Of a stretch of 64,000 nt of DNA, positions 59,091 through 64,000 are shown one piece after another; the stretch's first letter is position 1, and the number at the start of each line of letters is the position of its first letter. Origin of the DNA: Spirometra erinaceieuropaei. Its lineage: Eukaryota > Platyhelminthes > Cestoda > Diphyllobothriidea > Diphyllobothriidae. Position numbers and translations under genes: made by a program. The DNA lies in NCBI GenBank assembly GCA_902702965.1, contig CACRXP010000168.1, forward strand, positions 1,048,682 to 1,112,681, read 5' to 3'. The notes under the pieces were generated by a model. It had not been told where the DNA came from. It was given only the letters and a program-made list of their open reading frames with translations, and made no database searches.

Positions 59091-60258
59091 GATGCGGTTG
59101 GGGCGAATGTTCCCTTCAGAGTTATTTACGAACATGCGTATTTTAATTAACGGCAAAGAATACTGCTCTCTAAAGCAGCATCTAAGGATTTTTCGTGAAA
59201 GAAATATTTCTATCGCGTTCTCTTAAACAAAGATTTGACTCGATGAATTCTTACTCAAGTCACAGCGCACATCTCACCCATCAAGGGCATCCGTGGCGAA
59301 ATCATCTTAAGTTCGTAGCAAGCCCCAGTAATGATTTGAACGTTTTTTGGCCTTGCCATATCACATTAATATGTGCCTATGCTGGATGTGTACATCGTTC
59401 TAATTTTACTGGCATGCCGACCATATTTTTACCACCATTCAACACGTCAGTAAAAAAGAAAGTGTGTTCTCGTTTACTTAACGGCAAGTATTTACAAAAA
59501 CCAAAATTAATTTAAGAGAATTTGCAAGGTTGTTGGCGCCAATTAGTTACATCCAGGAATGCGCAGTGCCTGCGTTAACCAAGTACTGTTTTCCGTGGCG
59601 TTGAAAGAAACGCGGATCGCTCTAGTTGGTGCGAATGTCGCGTTTGGAATTACAGACAGGTTGTACATAGTGTTCTTGAATTTGATTTAGTATTTCACAG
59701 TCCCATTTCCTATGTGGCCAGTCAGCATAACTGCGTCTTGTCCTTTTAAAATCCTGTGAGCTATCGATAATTTGAAATAAAGAAATTTCCTCTTTTATTC
59801 AAAGTCACTTACTTTACGTACTTAAGAAATTTCCATAATGTTACATGTTTCAATTAAATATATACATTATTGCTCGCATTTGCATACAGTGATATGAGCG
59901 AAATTTTCCTAATTCGAACTATCGGCCAAAGTAACACTTCTGACGATGCGGTTGGGTTAACTTTTTCCTTGTGACTTATCTACGTACATGTGCATTTTCA
60001 TTAATGACAAAGAACACTGCTCTCTAAAGCGGCATCTAACGATTTAACATAAAAGAAATATTCCAATCGCCTTCTGTTAAATTAGGAATTAACTCGATGA
60101 AACTTAACTCTGGGCACAGCGCACATCTGAGCCATCAAGAGCATCCGTGGCAAAATCATCGTATGTTCGTCGCAAGCAGCGGCTATAATTAGCCCGTTCT
60201 ACTACTAAGTGCCTATCTTAGATGTGTACATAGTCCTCATTTTCCTGGGGCACCGGCC
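59091..60258 (+). repeat. Tandem repeat R4-R3: one full 855-bp unit plus a partial unit
   Basis: Unit 1 starts at GATGCGGTTGG (59091) and unit 2 starts with the same bases at 59946. Both continue through AACTGCTCTCTAAAGC-like sequence, AGCGCACATCT-A-CCATCAAG and ATCCGTGGC-AAATCATC. They reach GATGTGTACAT, after which unit 2 stops near 60258. The second half of unit 1 (R3, about 59420-59920) recurs at 62145-62690 and 54390-54640. The 106-codon frame in unit 1 (59195-59515) is not kept in unit 2, so it is not coding. Confidence 0.75.
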
Positions 60259-60380
60259 AAACAGCACGTGATCTATTTCATGAAATGTGATAACGGAATC
60301 TGATGGGAGAATTTCAGGATGCCTTTAACGTAGCGCATTTTGTTCGCTCACCCACATCCTACAATGAAATGTCGTTTTTT
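60258..60380 (+). repeat. Solo P-type terminus
   Basis: GTGATCTATTTCATGAAATG (60269-60288) is a variant of the P end motif. It is followed by a short match to the P1 left arm (a GGAGAATTTCAGGATGC-type block), then unrelated sequence. It abuts the end of the truncated R4 unit. Confidence 0.5.
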
Positions 60381-60639
60381 GTTCAGAACTTGTGTTTACG
60401 TAATTATATCCACTATAATATCAGGAAATTTTAGCAAAAATATACGCTAGAATAAGTTCGTGCAGGTTCATATGTTAATGCATGTCCTAGACTCTAGTGA
60501 CGCATCTAGGCGACTTTTTCATTAAAAGGAAAAATACCCTCGAGAGTTTTAATAAGCAGATTTAACCGGACTATACATTGTATTTTATGTCCTATATTAA
60601 CCATGGTAATGAACCTGCGAGCAAAAAGGTTTTTGAGAA
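60381..60639. other. Anonymous spacer
   Basis: Nothing recognised. Confidence 0.4.
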
Positions 60640-61720
60640 AATCAGAGGTTTTATAAATTCCTAAAAGTCAAATTAGCCGATCTGTGCGGATTGGTGCCCT
60701 AAAATTCAGTAATAAAGCAGATATGGATTGCTTAATTTAAATAGGCTGAATTTGTTTTGCCGTTTGGAAAATTCTACCACATGTCACACAGATGACCACT
60801 ACGGAATAGTCATTTCCAGCTTTAAACATATGAAACATTACTTGTCGTTCATTTTGGCCTCTGCGCATACTTTATTCAGAACTGAAACAAGCAAAGCATT
60901 AACAGTTTCATCAAAATATCAGTATTTATATGGGCGCTTTGCCATGCATTCAAAATCGATAAACAGAGTTTAAGAGCGAGTTAAAACAGTGGAAATGGCC
61001 TCAATGAACAGAGAAAAGCATGTTTTTGCGTTTACGGTAGAAAAATATTAGTATTGCTTAGGATCGTGAAAGAAACCGCCAAACGTGCCCAATTTTTACT
61101 ATGCAAAAATACAAAGTACGCAGAGATCCGCCAACGGCGTGCACTCATAAAGCACTTCCAAAAGAAGTAACTTATTAAGAAAAGTTTTCTTGTTTATTTA
61201 AGGCAGATTCGTTACTGACTTTCTTTGTGGATCGTCTATTTTCTCGAAAATGAAATTTGGTGTTGAATGAGCCTTCACGTGTGACCCAAACGACCATCTT
61301 CGTGAAAATTAGCCCCCCAAACACTCACTAATTCTGAAAATGCCCCCAAGAATGATCCAATTTTCAAGTTCTTAACATAGAGGCAATTCAGAATCTGTCC
61401 TTATGTACGATCGGGTGAAAATCATGAAGTATTCATAAACATTTCGAGGCCGATCGGAAACTCAACGTAATCCAAAAAGAAGACAAAGTATAAAGTAATT
61501 TAACGGAAGAAAGTTATCTCTATAAACAGAACATGGTATGATTACGATCGCGACTGTCTGTTCTTTTTAAATTTATTAGGCACCGACTGGCGTCATGTCA
61601 TATCATCTTACGAAACTTTTGATCCTACAAAACCCCATCGGCTAACTCAAGCAAAATCCAGCTTCTCTTGTTTAACCCCATCTCATTTAACTTGAAATAT
61701 TCAAGGAAAACACGAAAAAC
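60640..61720 (+). repeat. Dispersed repeat R5, copy 4
   Basis: The best match to copy 3 (20090-21010) and, in its middle, to copy 1. Key blocks are GTGACCCAAACGACCATCTT (near 61280), GGCCGATCGGAAACTCAACG (near 61448), AATTTAACGGAAGAA and CAAAATCCAGCTTCTC (near 61654). There is no conserved frame. Terminal structures are not visible, so the class is unknown. Confidence 0.65.
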
Positions 61721-61869
61721 AGGAAAACTCTTTCGGAATATACACTCAGAATGTAGGCATTTGACAAACCGTTAATATGAAATCACACTGCTAAATAAAC
61801 GATATTGAGATTTTAAAGTTCACTAACACACTGCTATTATATGTTATTGTATGTCATCATTCATATTTA
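61721..61869. other. Spacer
   Basis: Nothing recognised. Confidence 0.35.
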
Positions 61870-62145
61870 CAACGTTTTTGGGTATGAGAATTTACCAATT
61901 ACAGCTAAAAACAAACTTTCCTTTATTAGAGCCATTTCTGAAGTTTTCGCAATATTGTGCTTTGCAAAATAAATCGGACTTTCTGAACAACGCCAAACTG
62001 CCTTTAATATTTTGTCTATGTTTTTAATTCTGTTAAATTTGTACTCATTTAACATATGCATTAGACTCACGAAATGTTGACGGTTTGCGAGTGATTGGCA
62101 ATCCTTCGTAAATGTCGACACACTTCATGAGTTAGGTCACTAACT
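61870..62145 (-). mobile_element. TIR-element relic Q, copy 2
   Basis: On the minus strand it begins ACAGTTAGTGACCTAACTC (62144 downward), preceded by AT. It then matches copy 1 at 16278-16520 for about 240 bases (shared CACTCGCAAAC). Its 84-codon minus-strand frame (62121-61867) has no recognisable similarity. It could be a trace of an internal ORF, since it spans almost the whole relic. Confidence 0.5.
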
Positions 62146-62690
62146 GTATGTTTACCGCCATTCAACACGTCATCAATAAAGTAATGCTGTTCTCTTTTAT
62201 TTAAAGTCAAGCATTTACAAAAACGGAAATTAATTTTGACGAATTTTGAAAACTGTCGGCTTTATGTTATTACGTAGATAACAGATGGAAGGCGTCCATT
62301 AGTTACATCCAGAAATTTGCAGTGACTGCGTTAACGAGTAAATGTCATCCGTGTTGTTGAAGGAAACGTGGATTGCTCTATGTAGTACGATTGTCGCGTT
62401 TGGAATTACAGACCAGATGTCCATAACGTTCTTGATTTTGATTTTGTAGTGCAGAGTCGCATCTCCTATGTGACCAGTCAGCATAACCGCGTCCCGTCCT
62501 TTAAACAACCCGTAAACTGTCGATAAATCGAAAAAAAGAAAATTCCTCTTTTATACACTGATATGTATTTTATGCACTAAAGTAATTACTCGAATGTTAC
62601 ATGTGACAATTAAATATATACACAAGTAAATATTATTTCTCACATTTGCATTCAATAACATGGATGAAATATTTTAAATAAGCACGAGAG
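62145..62690 (+). repeat. Dispersed repeat R3, copy 3
   Basis: About 530 bases matching the second half of the 855-bp unit (59420-59920). It starts at CCATTCAACACGTCA (62159) and includes GCATTTACAAAAAC, TTAGTTACATCCAG, GTCGCGTTTGGAATTACAG and CAATTAAATATATACA. It begins exactly where relic Q starts on the other strand. Confidence 0.7.
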
Positions 62691-62936
62691 ACCAAAGCAT
62701 CAATTTCAACATATCATCAAATTCATTCAATTCGGACATTTACTACGCGCAACACAAAAATTATGCTAAGGCAGCCTAGCGCAAGGCCGTAATATGGTGA
62801 AGAATCCCTATTGTAAACACCAGACATTATAAGAATAGCAATAGCTCCTTCCCAGCAAATACTCTTGATATTTATCCTTAACTGTCAGTCATATTAAAAC
62901 ATCAAAATTTGTGTGTGTAATTTGCACAAATTATAT
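62691..62936. other. Spacer
   Basis: Nothing recognised. Confidence 0.35.
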
Positions 62937-62938
62937 TA

Positions 62939-63961
62939 CAGTGAGTTACCAATCTCATGAAATGTTGGCTGAAATTTTGAAATGCCTTTTGGATTAGGAA
63001 GGGTTACGTGGTCGCGCTTTTAATACTGATTATCTTGCGGCATAATGCTATAGTATTTCGGACTTGGCAGGATGTCCGCTATTGAATACATTGATTTTCG
63101 ATCTGCTGTAGAAGACAAACTCGACAAAAAATAAAAAAGTTAAGAAGCATGTATTTTTCCAACGGACTTTCGATGTGTGATTTTCTGTAAGCGGAACCCA
63201 GGCACCTTTTAGACTGAAATCACTAAGTGCTAATGCAACGAATGATCAGGCTTCAAATAATTCGGCAATTAGAAAACATTTTTAAAACCTCATAATACGC
63301 CTTCCTTGAGTATACATTATATAGAAGACGTGCTTCTCAATTAATTTCCGATGCCATTGGTAAAGTAGGTCAGATACAATGGAAATTCCATCAGGTTTGT
63401 TCGTCGTAAGTCAAAGGGATGTTTAGGGTTGATATCTTGTTTACAAAGCTTTGATGCACTTCTGGTAGCTTGACTGATACGCAAATTGCAAGTTCTTGGC
63501 GAGAGCCGTTTTGTCAAATGTACTGCCCCTTACGTCAGTCATCAGTAGAAGGTCTGAGTGGTTTCTTTGTTAAGCTCAATTATCTCACCATGTCAACGAA
63601 CTTTTCCCAATAATAAGTTAACCGGACGATTCTTTTGCACTTGCGTTGCTTTGTAATCCGTAGAGAATGACTTCAATAGGTCAATGCGAAATGTATAAAA
63701 ATATATTTGAATTTGCAAGACAATCGAAAGTCCTTTGGAAAAATGCATGCTTCTTGATTATTTATTTTTTGTCAAGTTGGGCTTCTACAGGAGATTTGAA
63801 AGCTGTGTATTCAAAAGTTGACATCCTGCCGAGCCAGAAATGCTTTAAGATTAGGCTGAAAAATAATCAGTAGTACAACCTCGACCACGTAACCCTTCCT
63901 AATTGAAAACGCATTTCAGAATTTCAGCCAACATTTTATGAGATCACTCATTCACAGGAGT
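62939..63961. mobile_element. Palindromic TIR element P3, rearranged
   Basis: The left arm begins TA then CAGTGAGTTACCAATCTC (62937 onward). The right arm ends near 63961 with the reverse complement of a diverged copy of the same end. The left arm is shorter than in P1 because the inner part is deleted at about 63180. The centre (CGCTAATGCAACGAATGATC in P1) is kept as GTGCTAATGCAACGAATG near 63226. An unrelated segment of about 340 bases (about 63347-63690) interrupts the centre-right junction. No transposase is present. Confidence 0.8.
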
Positions 63962-64000
63962 ATAATTTGCTTAGTATATTGGATGACAGCCTCTACATAA

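Noticed and set aside
1..64000. CRISPR array, prokaryotic operon, phage or integron features
   Set aside because: No regularly spaced direct repeats, no ribosome-binding-site-led gene runs, and the LINE, SINE and Penelope content is eukaryotic.

Overview
This is eukaryotic, AT-rich, intergenic DNA built largely from degraded transposable elements. I found no complete host gene, no convincing spliced exon chain, no rRNA gene and no intact tRNA gene. The mix of elements (a CR1/Rex1-like LINE, Penelope-like elements with a GIY-YIG tail, a Ty3/gypsy Gag relic, tRNA-derived SINEs, palindromic TIR elements) and the protein matches I recognise point to a parasitic flatworm. A pseudophyllidean (diphyllobothriid-type) tapeworm is my best guess; this is inference, not proof.

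Layout. 1-2.06 kb: nothing recognised. 2.06-3.5 kb: a 5'-truncated CR1-like 3' end, then a cluster of tRNA-derived SINEs forming a near-perfect palindrome. 3.5-25.4 kb: mostly anonymous sequence with diverged, non-coding dispersed repeats. These are named here R5, R6, R7, Q and the centre of a palindromic element 'P'. There is also a telomere-like array held between short inverted repeats. 25.4-29.9 kb: repeat A, then an RT-deleted LINE copy, then a Penelope-like element. 32.9-33.6 kb: a second RT-deleted LINE copy on the other strand. 35.5 kb: a SINE. 37.7-39.9 kb: a 1-kb palindromic TA-flanked TIR element directly abutting the third RT-deleted LINE copy. 40.4-42.6 kb: a SINE with an 11-bp target duplication, a gypsy Gag relic and a second Penelope RT relic. 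43.4-47.3 kb: two further tRNA-like SINE heads, a 195-bp tandem duplication and a LINE C-terminal relic. 48.7-53.2 kb: repeat B, an inverted copy of A, split by a 3.14-kb CR1-like LINE; A preserves the empty site. 54.4-64 kb: two more palindromic elements, a tandem 855-bp repeat, a Penelope 3' relic and another R5 copy.

How it fits together. The elements have inserted next to and inside each other, and their products are all broken by frameshifts and stops. The most informative points are: (1) three LINE copies share exactly the same loss of the reverse-transcriptase palm, so they look like an amplified non-autonomous derivative; (2) repeats A and B give a natural empty/filled pair that fixes both ends of the CR1-like LINE to the base; (3) a motif, CAGTGAGTGACCTATCTC followed by ATGAAATG, caps at least three palindromic elements and several solo ends; (4) two SINEs with different tRNA heads end in the same tail. 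Repeat family names (A/B, P, Q, R3-R7) are mine. Similarities were judged by eye, so boundaries are approximate unless stated otherwise.
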